Source: Neodiprion pinetum
Taxonomy: Eukaryota > Arthropoda > Insecta > Hymenoptera > Diprionidae
DNA length: 64,000 bases
Assembly (NCBI RefSeq): GCF_021155775.2
Contig: NC_060232.1
Span: forward strand, 33,843,089-33,907,088
Direction of reading: 5' to 3'
Positions 51,036-62,900 of the stretch are shown piece after piece. The translations under genes were made by a program, and so were the position numbers. How positions within the stretch are numbered: position 1 is the first letter of the stretch; each line of letters starts with the position of its first letter. The notes below the pieces were generated by a model. It made no database searches, had not been told where the DNA came from, and saw only the letters and a list, made by a program, of their open reading frames with translations.

Positions 51036-54007
51036 ATGATTAAAGTTCTGTGCGTTTTTTTGGCCTACGTTGGTAAGCTGAAATTCTGTTAATGGCACAG
51101 TTAAATAAGAAATGAGGCTCGTGTCGTGTCGTTATCATAAATCCGTTGAGGGGAAATCTCGGGCTGGCGTAATTTTTGGAATTTCGAACTATACGCGCAT
51201 CGTCACGAACGATCATAAATCCACTCCTTGCTGAAACTAATGCAACAAAACACTAATCGAAATTCGTTTAAAATTAATTCGTAGCCATTGCCAGTGCCGC
51301 GAGTAGCCGCATCATTGGAGGAACTTCGATCGACATCAGTCTAGTTCCATATCAGGTATGTGTTGGGTGCTGAATTCGACGATGAAAATATGGCATTCTC
51401 GTGTAACGATCACCGCTTATGCTGCTTCAATTTAAACTCCCTAATTTCATTCTAACGAATTGTAACGAAGTTAAATATTTTTCTTGACGCTGCAGCGCTG
51501 CTCTTAAGTCTTAAGGTGTTTTCGCTCTAAACGCAGGTCGGTCTATCGGTGGGAGGCGACTTCAAATGCGGAGGCGTCATCGTAAGCACCACCGCCGTTA
51601 TAACCTCGGCCCAATGCGTCAAGGGGTGAGTTTTTATCTGTGGCCGTGAGTCCTCCAAGAGTGCGAAATCGTTTATCTTTCCTCTCCTTCGATTATCAGC
51701 GTGACGGTGTCGACGATCACGGTTCGGGCCGGAAGCTCGTTCCGAAGCACATTAGGCACCGTCCACACCGTTTCCTCGCTCGTAATTCACCCCAGCTTCT
51801 CGAGCACGACTTATGACTACGACATCGCGATATTGAGGTTTTCGACCGCTTTTACACTCGGAACAACCGTCGGGGTCGCGACTCTGCCAAGTGTCGGGGA
51901 AACTCTTGCCGCTGGAAGTGTCGCAAATGTCACCGGCTGGGGACTCTCAGCGGTTAGTGTATGAGCTCAGCCCTTCGAGAGCTTTCACCTCTTATCCTTC
52001 GTTTGATTTCTGGCACACAGGTCGGCGGCACCAGCTTTTCCGGAAATTTGCAAGTCACCCAAGTGCCCATAGTCGCCAGTTCCGTTTGCGCCGCCGCCTT
52101 GAGCAGGATCAACACCATAACTGACCGTATGTTGTGCGCTGGATACACTACGGGTGGACATGACGTGTGCACCGTAAGTGAAACGGCCTTATAAATGTGG
52201 TGGTCATCCTTTCACGGTTGATTTTCAAGTTGACTTTGAATAGACGCGACATTGATGTTGGAAGGATCGCAATTAACCAACGATTAATAACCAAGACTTA
52301 CTATTTTTATCACTGTTTTATGGTTTCAAATCGTAAAAATAGTCTGCCGCTGCTTAAGGGGGTAGTCTGCTTTAGAAGCCGAAAAAAAGCGTTTTTTCAG
52401 CAATTTTTTTGAAAGGGAAGGAAATGATTGCGGTAAAACGAAATTTTGAGACGATAGTGTATCATATTTAAGCTTTAAAGAACAATTTTTATTATTAAAT
52501 AATATTGAAATTTTTAAAAGTTATAACAATTCTTCTGGGCGCCTGGAGTATGCACTTTTAAATCGATGCCGGTGATGGAGGTCGTGCGATGCATCTGAAA
52601 TAGTCGAACCAAATTTTTTTTTAGTTTTTTTAAGTTCCTATTCTATATGAACTAAAAAAATACCGAAGAAATAATGAAATTCCAAATTTTTTCGAAGCTT
52701 GAAAAAAAAATTCACTTTCTTGAAAAAAAAATTTCACTTCAAGTTGCAAGACAAGTAATTAAAATAGCACTTTTGTCCAACTTTTTTAGTTCAAATCGAA
52801 GATAATTTAATACTGAAGCTAGATCACTTTGATTTTTTTCGATCGGACATATATTGTTTTTGCTATCGCCGGCACCGTTTCCTAAAACTTGTGAAAATGA
52901 AAACTCGAGAAAACGGGCTTTAAAGTTTTCGTACAGAAAAAATCGTAATTTTCTTGAACTTACCGCATTAATATGCTAATCAGCGATTCCTGGTCCATAG
53001 AGTTGCCCTTCAGACTCTTCAAAAAACTGGTTCAAAACTTCAAAAAACTGGTTCAGACTCTTAAAAAAACTGGTTGAAAACTTCAAAAAACCGCTCGTAT
53101 ACCTGCTCGACGCTTGCTCACTATTTCTTCTGTAACTCCGAAAATATTTCGAATTTGCTTCTGAAATTTTAGGGACACATCCTTGGATAGTTTAGGAAGA
53201 CATTTATGCAAAAAAAAAACATCGATTTTTTGAAGCCTCTCAAGCAGACTACCCCTTTAATTGATTTGCGCTTCTTAATTGATTTTCGTTGCTTAATTGT
53301 TTTTTCCAAAACGAGGTTTTTCAACGCTTGATTCGCACGACGACTCCAAGTCCGTTGATAAGACTTTGATGAAATTTGTTACGCATTTTATTGCGATACC
53401 TATTCTAAGTATTCCCGGGAAGTAGAACGATTCACGCCTCGGCCAGACTGATCTGCGAGTCACAAGTTCAAGACACGATAAAATTCGATAAAATTATGAT
53501 GAACTTAGTCAAGGAAGAAGGTGGCATTACGACGTTAGAGTTTATAGTTCCGAAAACAACTATACAGAAGCGTTAGAAACTCGTAAAACCTGTTTTTTCA
53601 TTTCGCATTTAGTGGACAACTGTATATAATTCAACTTAATGTGACAAGTGTAAGGTCGACGAGAATTCTATTGCCCACTTAAGATGTTATAACTTACAAC
53701 ATTAGAGACCATTTATTTGATTTTAAATCTCAAAACATAGTTCATACCGACACCATCGAGTCGTATAATCGTTGATTATTTGCAATAAATTAAGCAACCC
53801 CCCTAACGGCATTTCCGTAATTCTTGCCTCTCTGTAATCGTGACAATTTCTTATCTGCAGGGCGACACCGGCGGCCCTTTAACTTACGGCGGCAAGGTGG
53901 TTGGTCTCGTTTCCTGGGGAGCTTCGTGCGGTGCGATTGGCAGTCCAGCAGTCTACGCAAAAATCTCCACCCTTCGTGCCTGGATTAGTACGGAGGCCGG
54001 AGTTTAA
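51036..54007 (+). CDS. secreted serine protease homologue (trypsin fold, probably inactive)
   Basis: Six exons (51036-51072, 51285-51355, 51537-51625, 51700-51952, 52021-52173, 53861-54007) join in frame with GT-AG introns into 249 residues. A signal peptide covers roughly 1-17, and a propeptide of about four residues ends at Arg21 before IIGG, the usual activation site. The S1 fold is complete: catalytic Asp107 in DYDIAIL, VTGWG, Asp198 in the trypsin-like specificity position, SWG in the substrate strand, and six mature Cys for three disulfides (47-63, 173-189, 200-chymotrypsin Cys220). The catalytic His is Gln62 (SAQC) and the catalytic Ser is Thr204 (GDTGGP), so hydrolysis should be lost. 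Insect homologues of this kind act as cofactors, inhibitors or binding proteins in haemolymph or gut; which applies here is unknown. There is no clip domain. The frame and splice sites are intact, which argues against a pseudogene. Confidence 0.88.
52358..53256. mobile_element. TTAA-flanked MITE, 899 bp, in intron 5 of the protease homologue
   Basis: The left end GGGGGTAGTCTGCTTTAGAA and the right end read on the other strand, AGGGGTAGTCTGCTTGAGAG, are inverted repeats of about 28 bp with a few mismatches. TTAA lies immediately outside both ends (52,354-52,357 and 53,257-53,260), the target-site duplication of piggyBac-type elements. The interior is AT-rich, has no transposase frame, and contains four near-repeats of a caaaaaactggtt unit between about 53,012 and 53,093. 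It is non-autonomous. The terminal bases do not match the classic piggyBac CCC end, so the superfamily call rests on TTAA. Confidence 0.8.
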
Positions 54008-54064
54008 TGGCGTAGAAAATTCTGTGTTAGAAGTGTGGTGGTCCACAGGCAGCAACATTATTTG

Positions 54065-54070
54065 AATAAA
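54065..54070 (+). terminator. poly(A) signal of the protease homologue
   Basis: AATAAA lies 57 bp after the TAA stop codon, implying a short 3' UTR. Confidence 0.75.
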
Positions 54071-56613
54071 CTCGAGATTTTGCGAAACAGAGTTTAATTG
54101 GTTTGGATAAAAGGACTTTTACAGAGAGGAACTTTTCCTTGAAACGAAGAGTGTTATACCTGTATTAGTAAAATTGTTTCAGCTGTAACTCGCAATCACA
54201 GAGAATTAGAAGACGATTGCTAAGAATCGGGGAATAAAAATAACAGGATCGGTGCATCGGACAAAAACACGATATACGTCCGTTGAGATAACGCCGTTAG
54301 CGATCTTGTATTAGTGGACAAATTTAGACGGGGTTCAAGGCTAATAATTAAAAGCTGCGTCCTGGAACTCTGATCTATGCAAAAATTTATTTCTCACAGC
54401 GTTTGACCTTTGCATTTTATAACCAATCGCGTAATAACAACAGCTATGCAATATTCCCTCTCGTGAAGTATAACTCTCAGACGCGTAACATCGAATTTAG
54501 CATAATTTTGACGCCACGGTGAGTTTTTGCTTTTCACTTTTCAACTAAGCAAACGAATTCTCTCAAAACGAACAGGTTTACGAGCCATTAAAAAAACGTA
54601 TAAAATGTACCTCAGTTTTTGCCTGATGCTAACCGATGTACACTGTAACAGTGCGTTGAGACAGAATTTACGGTTTTTTTTTTTTTTTTTTACTTTTGTT
54701 TTTTCTCTCTTGCATTCGTAAGTGGAAGAAGGTCAGTAGCAGCCCGGGAATGGGGCATGACATTCATGACATCACCATATCTCTGTTAGTTCGCGCAATG
54801 GCACGCGGATGCCGCCACCGTCAAGTAAATCGTTATGATATACCGATTTCAAATAATCGGCTTATAATAATGCTCGGTCAGTTACCAGAGGCTTGAAAAA
54901 ATTCCGAAGAACCGATGCGGTTATTTCTGGTCCCCGATTCTCAGCATCGCACTTACTCCTCCGTGCCGTCATCCTTGATGAAACAAGCCAGTAATTGTAC
55001 AGATGAAAACGAGGAATCAGAAACACGATTTTTTAAATTCGAAAATAGCTGCGGTCAGGTACGTGAATGTTGCTCACCTATATTTTCGAAAGACAGAAAA
55101 TCCAACAACGAAGATACCGACATCGCCTCGAAATCCTGCTGCAAGGACAAATTGCAAAAGATTCCAACTGTGTGCACAATAACAAGCAGTTTTTTAAACG
55201 CATGCGAGGATGATCGGAATCTAGCTTTACTTGAGCGATCAATCTTGCTGCCGCAACAGAAATTATATGTGCAACAGCGATTCAAGGAGCGTGCAATAAA
55301 AGTATCCCGTCATTGGCTGGAGACGAAAATACTTTCGTCGTCTTATTAATTGAAATATTCAGTGATCACTAACGAACCGTTTTATCGATACAGTTATCGA
55401 CTAATTTTGTATCGTCGTAATTTGGAATTAATTAATTACACAAAGATCTAATACATGTAACATTTCACTGACAATGCCAATCTGCAAAGTAGGTACATTA
55501 TAAAATCATTGTCCGTAAATTAATGAAACGAAATCCTCTTCATTTTCAGAAGTGAAATTAGGCTAAAATGGTTTCCTTAGGTGATGTTTCACGCAAGCCA
55601 GCAGCTTTACGATTCATCCGCTGGCACTCGGAGCTTTCATCGAGCGAATTTGGCCGTAAAGACGGTATAACCGGATACTACAACCCTGTCCGTACCGGAC
55701 TTTGAGAATATCTCTTGCAACGAGAATCAAGAGCTGACAAAACTTGGAGCATCCATGCAGTTATGACATTATGCAGCTCGTCAAGGATGAGTTGAGAAGA
55801 TATTTCGTTTCGTAACATGTTCTCACCAAGTTGCAGCAACAGCTGCATCGTCAAACGAAAGTTGAACCCCGGCGTAATTTCTGCTAATTGGTCGACGTTC
55901 CGCTACTCGAGCCATTTTCAATCTCCCGAGAAAGGTGACAAAATATTTGCGCAATAATCTACGTCTTATTTCTGACTTTTGCCCGTTGACCTCACGGCAA
56001 CCATTTCATCGCGTACCTGCTTTTGTCTTATTTAAACATTGCAATCGAGTTCACCCGGAAAATTTATCCGTTGACATTCACGTGGACGACATTAATTTAC
56101 ATCAGAGTATCGAATCTGGTTGGGCAACGAGCGTATCGATCTCGACCGTTCAATTTTCGACACTTATCTCCACATCGGAATGCCGAGGTCACGTGATTTA
56201 CTTCGTGACGGTATTAGAAATTAATGCGAAAGTTACGGGAGATTACGTGTCTCGCAACCCGTTGGCTTATACCGATATGGATGTCAGTTGAAATTACATT
56301 CTATCACTTAGCACGTTCATTATTTACAAGACAAAGTTGCGTGTATAACTTTTTTTCACGTACGTACATCAGGCGTAAGCCTCGTACTGAGTCGTTACAT
56401 GTTTTCTTTCGAGAAAAACGCTACTACGGTCCAAGTTTTGGGCTGTATTTCAAATGCACAACGCGTCGCTCAGCGGACACACGTATTTTAGTTTTGTTAC
56501 TCGGAAAAAAAAAATCTTACTCAAAGGAATAATACTATGAGCTCACTTTCGTGTGTTCCTAATTCTTCCTGCGAATCCTGCCTGCGGGGTTAAAATTGTG
56601 TAACGTTGATCTG
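54071..56613. other. intergenic
   Basis: A 144-codon plus frame starting at a true ATG (54,915-55,349) is the only candidate and is discussed as a finding. A frame at 55,935-56,291 starts at GTG and has no motif. A run of about 20 T lies at 54,669-54,689. No RNA gene was seen. Confidence 0.5.
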
Positions 56614-56835
56614 GGTGGGGGTCAAAACTTGGAAGGGTCAATATTCCGAATGCCCGCTATATCGAAATTTCTAACATCCAAAAATATAATAAAGAAAGAC
56701 GAATGGTTCGAATAGAGTGAGTAATGATCAGAGAGACTTTCAAAAATCAAGATTTTGAACAGTTCATTTTTCGTTATTTTATTTCGGCATGTTTGAAATT
56801 TCGATATATTGACCCTTCCACATTTTGACCCCCAC
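56614..56835. mobile_element. MITE with 11-bp target-site duplication, 222 bp
   Basis: The left end (GGTGGGGGTCAAAAC, then GGAAGGGTCAATAT) matches the inverted right end (ATATTGACCCTTCC, then TTTTGACCCCCAC), and the match continues inward around tatcgaaattt. The 11-bp sequence acgttgatctg stands directly outside both ends, at 56,603-56,613 and 56,836-56,846. Duplications of 9-11 bp are typical of Mutator-like elements. There is no coding capacity. Confidence 0.75.
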
Positions 56836-57291
56836 ACGTTGATCTGAACTTCGTCAATCCTTGCTTTACAGCGAGTCAAGATTATAAAACTTGGATTTTG
56901 GAATTCCCGCGATCCACCAGAACCACCCCCATAAAGGTGATCATTGAGGGTTTGGTGCCGCGTGAAGATTGTTTTTTTTTTTTGTCTCTCGGCAGGGGCG
57001 AGTACGAATATGTCGTATTCAACACAAGATTAGGTAGCAAAAAGCACAATTTATTCCAGTGACTTACAGTGGCTGCGTACAACATGATGTGAGGATATTC
57101 GTATCAAATATAGTGTAAAAAAAAAAAAAAACAGTCCTCTAAACTATCCGTCACGCAATATTTACATTATTCTTATCCAACATTGACTTTTGATTACGTT
57201 ATACGATTAGCATAAAGAACCTGAGGCTTGTTTATCGCCGCGAGTCTTCGCCTTCGCGGTTTCACAAAAATTACAAATTCATATATTGACC
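56836..57291. other. 3' flank of the cuticular gene
   Basis: This is the downstream side of the minus-strand cuticular gene. It contains a poly-A run near 57,117-57,131 and a minus-strand AATAAA at 57,050-57,055. No coding frame is supported. Confidence 0.5.
57050..57055 (-). terminator. candidate poly(A) signal of the cuticular gene
   Basis: AATAAA on the minus strand lies 237 bp after the stop codon of the cuticular gene. It is the nearest exact hexamer I found. Confidence 0.4.
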
Positions 57292-59869
57292 CTACGCGTC
57301 GACGACGGCCGGTGGGGGATGCGCCGCGTTAAAGTCAAGGCTCTTCTGGATCGCCTCCGGGATAGCGGGGGGCGTCGGGATGGCGTTACTCTGTGGCTGG
57401 AATCCGTTCTCATCGGCGGTGTAAGTCACCTGAATCGCGGCTCCATCCGGGCCGGTATAGGTGTACGAGCCCTGAACGACCTGGGCGAACGTTTTCTCGT
57501 CGATCTGCTTCAGGCTCCCCTGCTGCTGGACTTGGATCCCGTTTCCAGTCTCGAAGGAGTTGCTGTACGAGCCGTCGGGGTTGGGCCCGTCCTGGCTCTG
57601 GCTGATGATCGGAATCGGTTCGTCGGCGGGGCCCGAAGGTGGAGGCGGTGCTGCGACGCAGACGGCCGCGAGGGCGGCGAGGACGAAGAACTGAAACGGG
57701 AAGAGAACCGGTTGGAATTCATTTTTTCGGGGTTCTTTCGCGGTGGTTTGAAGGGTGAAATCTGGCTGAAAATTGCGGGAATCTTGGGTATAAAGCCGCA
57801 AGGTGTGCGGGAATAAGGCGATGATGATAGAAGAGGGGGAGGACGTGCAGGGATGGGGTGACCTTTCGCTGTCCATTACGTAAGCCTCGCACTCGATAAC
57901 CTTTGCTCGACTCTTGGCTGATCGCGGCATTTACGTACCCCCTCTTTCGGTTTCACATAATTATTACAGGAGAAGACGGACCGATGGGCTGTTGCTACCT
58001 CGACGATTGAAACTGAGAAAAGTGCTGACCTCGGAATGACACAACGCGAACACGCGGAAAATAAAAATGAAACAAAGATGACGTAGCATTGCATGCGATG
58101 AAATTTCAACGGTTTTTGGCCGACGTCTATGCGAGGCAAATTAGATCGCTGGTATGCAGATGAAACATTCGGCGGCTTTCCATGGTACTAATTACACCCG
58201 AGTTTTAACCCATTAATACCAGCAGCTTTTCAAAGGCGTAACGGATGGCTTGACGTAAAAAGAAACTAAAACTTTCTTGCGAACTTCGTGTACCGGACAG
58301 TGAACGCGCCGTTGCGTTGAACGGTGAATGGCATGTGGGCGGGTGTAGAGACCAGAGTATATTCAAGTATTTCAATAACGCGCTTATCCTGAATAACATC
58401 CTTGTTCGAACGCAGCGTCAGCATCATAATACAATGCAAACTGACGTGAAATTATTAATAACGGACTATGATAGGACGCGTTGCAAATTATGCTGCAACT
58501 TACATGTATACGTATATAATAAATATATATGCCACGTATAGGCGGAAGAGCCGCTGACAGGTGAAGTATTTGATAAAACACGCTCGATGGATGTTACGTC
58601 AAGTCCTTCAAACTTGTTCTCCCTCTCTTTGGCTTTTCGTTTTTTTTTTTTTTTTCATTTGTCTTTTTTTCATATACGCGACTAGTCAATGGTCCAAACG
58701 GTCAAGCGCAAGCGTATCAAAAATGTAGCAAAAAATTTTTAAGCCGTAGAAAAGTAACAAGTTACACAGGTAATGATGCAGGAGTAATTTATTTTCATTC
58801 TGTTTCTGCATCGCGATAGCTCGGGAATATTTTACGACGCGACTTGATAGCGAATAAAACTTGTACCCAGTCATTGCTACCGAAAGTGTATTTTTAAACT
58901 GTTTGACTGTGTAATTTTAGTTGCGAAATTGAGCACTATTTTTTACGATCAACTTTTCGAGTAAGATCGAGGCCTCCTTCGGCCGTAAATCAAACATCGC
59001 GTATACGCCCGTAGCAACGCTTTAAGTGTGACGTTGGATGAAACCCAGGCAATTGAGGCTCGCTACGCGTTCACGAGAATTGCTCACTTTCCCTACAGCA
59101 TCCTTCGCCGAGACTGTGAATCTACATCTAACGCAGCCAGCGTTTTTACCGCGCGATTTAACGCCGCTGCAAACAAGGTACATGTACTATGTGCGCTGAT
59201 TAACAGTTTGAAGGTATAAAAACGTCGAAATCCTTGCCGGAGGAAATCCGGGTTTTTATCATCTTGAGAAAAAAAATTCACCCTACCAAATAAAATTCCG
59301 CACGCGTACGTATGATTTATGGGACATGATTCCAATTTTAATATGAAGCAGGCCAGAGTTTTCCAAAAAGAACCTACCTTTGTCCGGTGGTAAATTTAAG
59401 AAACTATGAATATTCAAGATCGCTATCCACCCGAAAAAATAAAACTACTGCTGTTATTAAATATTTCTGTGATAAATTTGAAAGTTTCCAATGGCGGAGG
59501 GTAGACGATCCGGTAGAAAGAAAAGTTAGATACCGCCAAAAATTTGAAAGACCCGTTCGTCTCGAATCACCGGGGCGAACCAAATTCGCGTGTGAGAGTT
59601 TGCGAGTTCTGTGTTCAGTACCGGGCTCCACACTGACTTGAGTTTCAAGTGATGCAGTCTAAGCGCGACACTCGACGAGGTTGTTTTCCGATTCAGGGAG
59701 ATTTCCACAGACTTACTCTTAGCGGGAACTCAATGTCCTCTTCACTTCGATCACTGATCGCGACGTATTTCAGACGACGAGTCGAATAGAAGCGACAATT
59801 TGCTCAGTGCAGAGTTTGGGATTAGATAAGGGCACGGAAAGTCGAGCCGTTACTCACCAGGGCGTTCAT
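57292..59869 (-). CDS. RR-1 cuticular protein (chitin-binding 4 domain)
   Basis: Two exons on the minus strand, 59869-59858 (four codons, MNAL) and 57690-57292, are joined in phase 0 across a 2.2-kb intron with GT-AG ends into 136 residues. A tiny first coding exon that splits the signal peptide is typical of insect cuticular genes. The signal peptide ends near Ala18. A Pro-rich start and a linker follow, then the Rebers-Riddiford domain at about 43-112, with GSYTYTGPDG at 78-87 and YTADENGFQP at 94-103. The tail IPTPPAIPEAI at 108-118 marks the RR-1 type of softer cuticle and resembles endocuticle glycoproteins. The single mature-domain pattern has no Cys. The protein is exported by epidermis and binds chitin through the aromatic residues of the domain. 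The open frame continues upstream into the intron to 57,930, but that part lacks a signal peptide and is not exon. Confidence 0.93.
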
Positions 59870-59957
59870 GATGAGAGTTCGGTTGGACGGATTTGCTCGC
59901 TGACGATTATCTCTCGAATGAGATGTACTTCTTGATGAGCTGACAGACAGAAGTTGG

Positions 59958-59965
59958 CTTATATA
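59958..59965 (-). promoter_or_regulatory. TATA box of the cuticular gene
   Basis: TATATAAG on the minus strand, preceded by GGGG, lies 89 bp before the start codon. A CTCATC initiator-like site about 29 bp downstream (near 59,936) would give a 5' UTR of about 67 bases. Strong TATA boxes fit the sharply timed expression of cuticle genes at moults. Confidence 0.7.
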
Positions 59966-59969
59966 CCCC

Positions 59970-62900
59970 AATCGGTGAAGCGAAGCGGGGGGCAAAACGT
60001 GTGTACATTTCTTAGGCACTTGTTACGTACCCACGCGTTGACATAGACAAACCTTGCACACATTTGTGCTTATACTACAACTATACCTGTAAGCCAACCG
60101 CCAAACCCATCCAAGACGTTCGGGATACCACCGAATTCAATTTCTCGCGGTAGCTGTTTACTTTACCAATACAAACGAGAGCCTCAACACGCGTCAATGG
60201 ATTACTTCGTTTCATTCCGCGTTTTGTAACACGGTCACGACTGTATGCACCGGGCTCAGAGATCCTCCGTCAGGCTTCGTTTGCACCGATTGTCTGGTCC
60301 GCTGGGAAGAGACATTGATTCGAGAGTCTAGGATTTGGCTGGAAGCCTGACTTGTTTCTGCACTATGATTTGGAAAAGATTTGACAAGTCTGAGGAATGT
60401 CTCAAGGATTAATACATATTGAAGAAAAAAACGTATGTTATTGATATTACGAATGAAGTTGACATTTCCGAACTCGTGTTATCCGGTATGGTGAGCCATT
60501 GTGTATGATTCAAACGACGGTGAAACCACAAGGAAAACCCTGAGTTTTTTCAAATGGTAAACACCTTTTTTACTCAGCCATCTCGTACTTTATTTCCGTT
60601 AAGATTCATTGACTGCTATATGTTCAAGGTTTGTGTAAAACCCGGGAATGTTTGGTGTGAAGAGAGCTTGAGGTGGGAACGGTCTATTTGTAGGCATAGC
60701 ACGGGGAGCAGAGACCTTCGATACGGAGAAGGAAGTTCACGGGACTTTTGTAGTCGAAACGATACCTGTCGAGTCAATTTATGTAGTTGGTAGGGATTAG
60801 AACACCGAAATAACTGGACAGTTTTATCTATCAATATTAATGGGCAAAACCTGCTCGCAGGATAGTTAAGAAAGGCAACAGAGTTTTTGCACGCATCAAT
60901 TTTCACTTAATTAGTGTTTTTTGATAGCCTCGAGCTATTCGAACTACCGAATAATCGGCAAAACGAGAAAACAATACTTTATCACTTAGCCAAGATATCA
61001 CGGCTTGTTTCAATTGATGGTATTTTGGATGATTGCCCTGGTTGATCGTTAACAATTAATTATCGCCGCAATTACTCGGTGATAAATGTTTTCTTTATAA
61101 CCAGCATGTATACGTAACTAGTATTAACCGTTTTAGATCACGATGAGAAGATGAGTTAACGATCGTTTGAATTCAATGTGGACTTACCGTTCGTGAATGT
61201 CGAGCTGGAACTTAAGCACGTCTCTTCTGGACACGCGTTAAGACTAACAATATTTACGGTCAAGTTAACTGGACGCGCCAACACGTGAAAACGAATTAAA
61301 ATACGTGTTTCCCACGGCGTCCAGCATGCAGACTGTTTCAATACGGTGGTAACTGATTCATTCAAGTTTAACGAACCATTGCTAATAAAATCTCGACTAT
61401 TTATACGCTGTAATTGATAGTCGATTCAAATGGCTCGTCAAAGTTTGGCAACGAATTTGTGCAATTAAAACCATTTTATTTACAATTAAGAATACTGACA
61501 ATTGAAATTAGCCTAAACATGATTGAGTTATTCTACTCGGTATATTGTAGAATTATTTTAATCGAATTCAAGATGAAATGGTAAAAACTGCTGTAGGACT
61601 CCTATACGAGAGTTTTATCCTGAAAACAGGAGAAATAAATATAAATGTTGCTGCAACGGTTAATGGATGAAAGGCTTCCGACTTAACGCACGAAATTGCT
61701 GGTACAAAGAAAAGAATCTTTGGTAGCTTCTCGAGTTTTTACCGTAATTGTGGATGCCGCAAGACGTGGTGGCTGAATTTTTTACACCTAATTGTTTAAT
61801 AATGGGTTCCTTCCTCTGTTTCTCCGAATTCGCGTAAAAGCGAACCAGGGATATTAGGAATGATCCGGTGAGTCGTTGCTCAAATTGCAGTCATTCGGTC
61901 AGTTTCCTTAAAAATAAATTTACAGACGACTTGCTTCACGAAATTTCAAACTCGGATACTTCGAGGAGAATTTCGAAAGCATGGTTAAAGTTTTTCAACG
62001 ATATATTCGTGAGTGAATTTTCAAACTCCTTTTGACTTTTGCGGGATGTCAGCGACTGAAAAACTGCCAATCGTCAATTTATGCGCATATTTCAATCATA
62101 ACGCCGTAATTACAAACGTTAATCAGCGGTGCGAGAAGCAATACTTATGCAGTTGGAGACACGCGGTGTGAGTAGAAAACGTGTAAATCGTAGATAATCA
62201 ATCGGCATTGAATGCAATTGAATAGAGAGAACTTGAGTTGAGAAAGTAAATTTTCACCATATCTCATAGAAGAGACATTCAGTGAGCCGATGATTATGAC
62301 AATTGGCACGGGACTAATAGCCAATGCCTTTCAAAAGACAAGCCAGTTATTTGCACAACTCTGTAAGACACGTATTTGCAAACATTGTAGATTTACGAGG
62401 TATGAATTGGTACTGTAAAGATTGGCAAAGCTCTATTGATTGCCGGTATAGGGGTAAAATGCAAGTGGTAAAAGCTTCTTTCACAAGCTCATACGCACCG
62501 GAGAAATTTTTACATTGTCTCTCGAGATGTCCGAACGTTACGGAAGAACAAGAGAATGCACAGTCTGAATATCTGGAACAAGAATGTTGAGGTGGAGGCG
62601 TGCTCGCAATGGACGGAGTGGGCCGTCGCTGTGATCTATGGATCACGTTGGATGATCTATGAGATCGCAGCGTGACGATCAAAGGAAATCGACTGTAAGT
62701 ATGTAGCTGAGATACATTTAAAACAAAATGTGATCTTCGTCACGCCTGTAAGTCGCGCGCTTCTTCGAGACAGGCACTTCCATTGTAGGAATTCTGTCGT
62801 TGCGGTAGGAGACATTTTTCATTTCTCTCCGCGAGTATTCCTCCGACAGGAAATACCAACGCGCGAGACGGAACGGGGTTCCTGTTACAACTGGAATCAG

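Noticed and set aside
57286..57816. 176-codon plus-strand frame
   Set aside because: It is the antisense shadow of the cuticular protein exon, which has a clear domain on the other strand.
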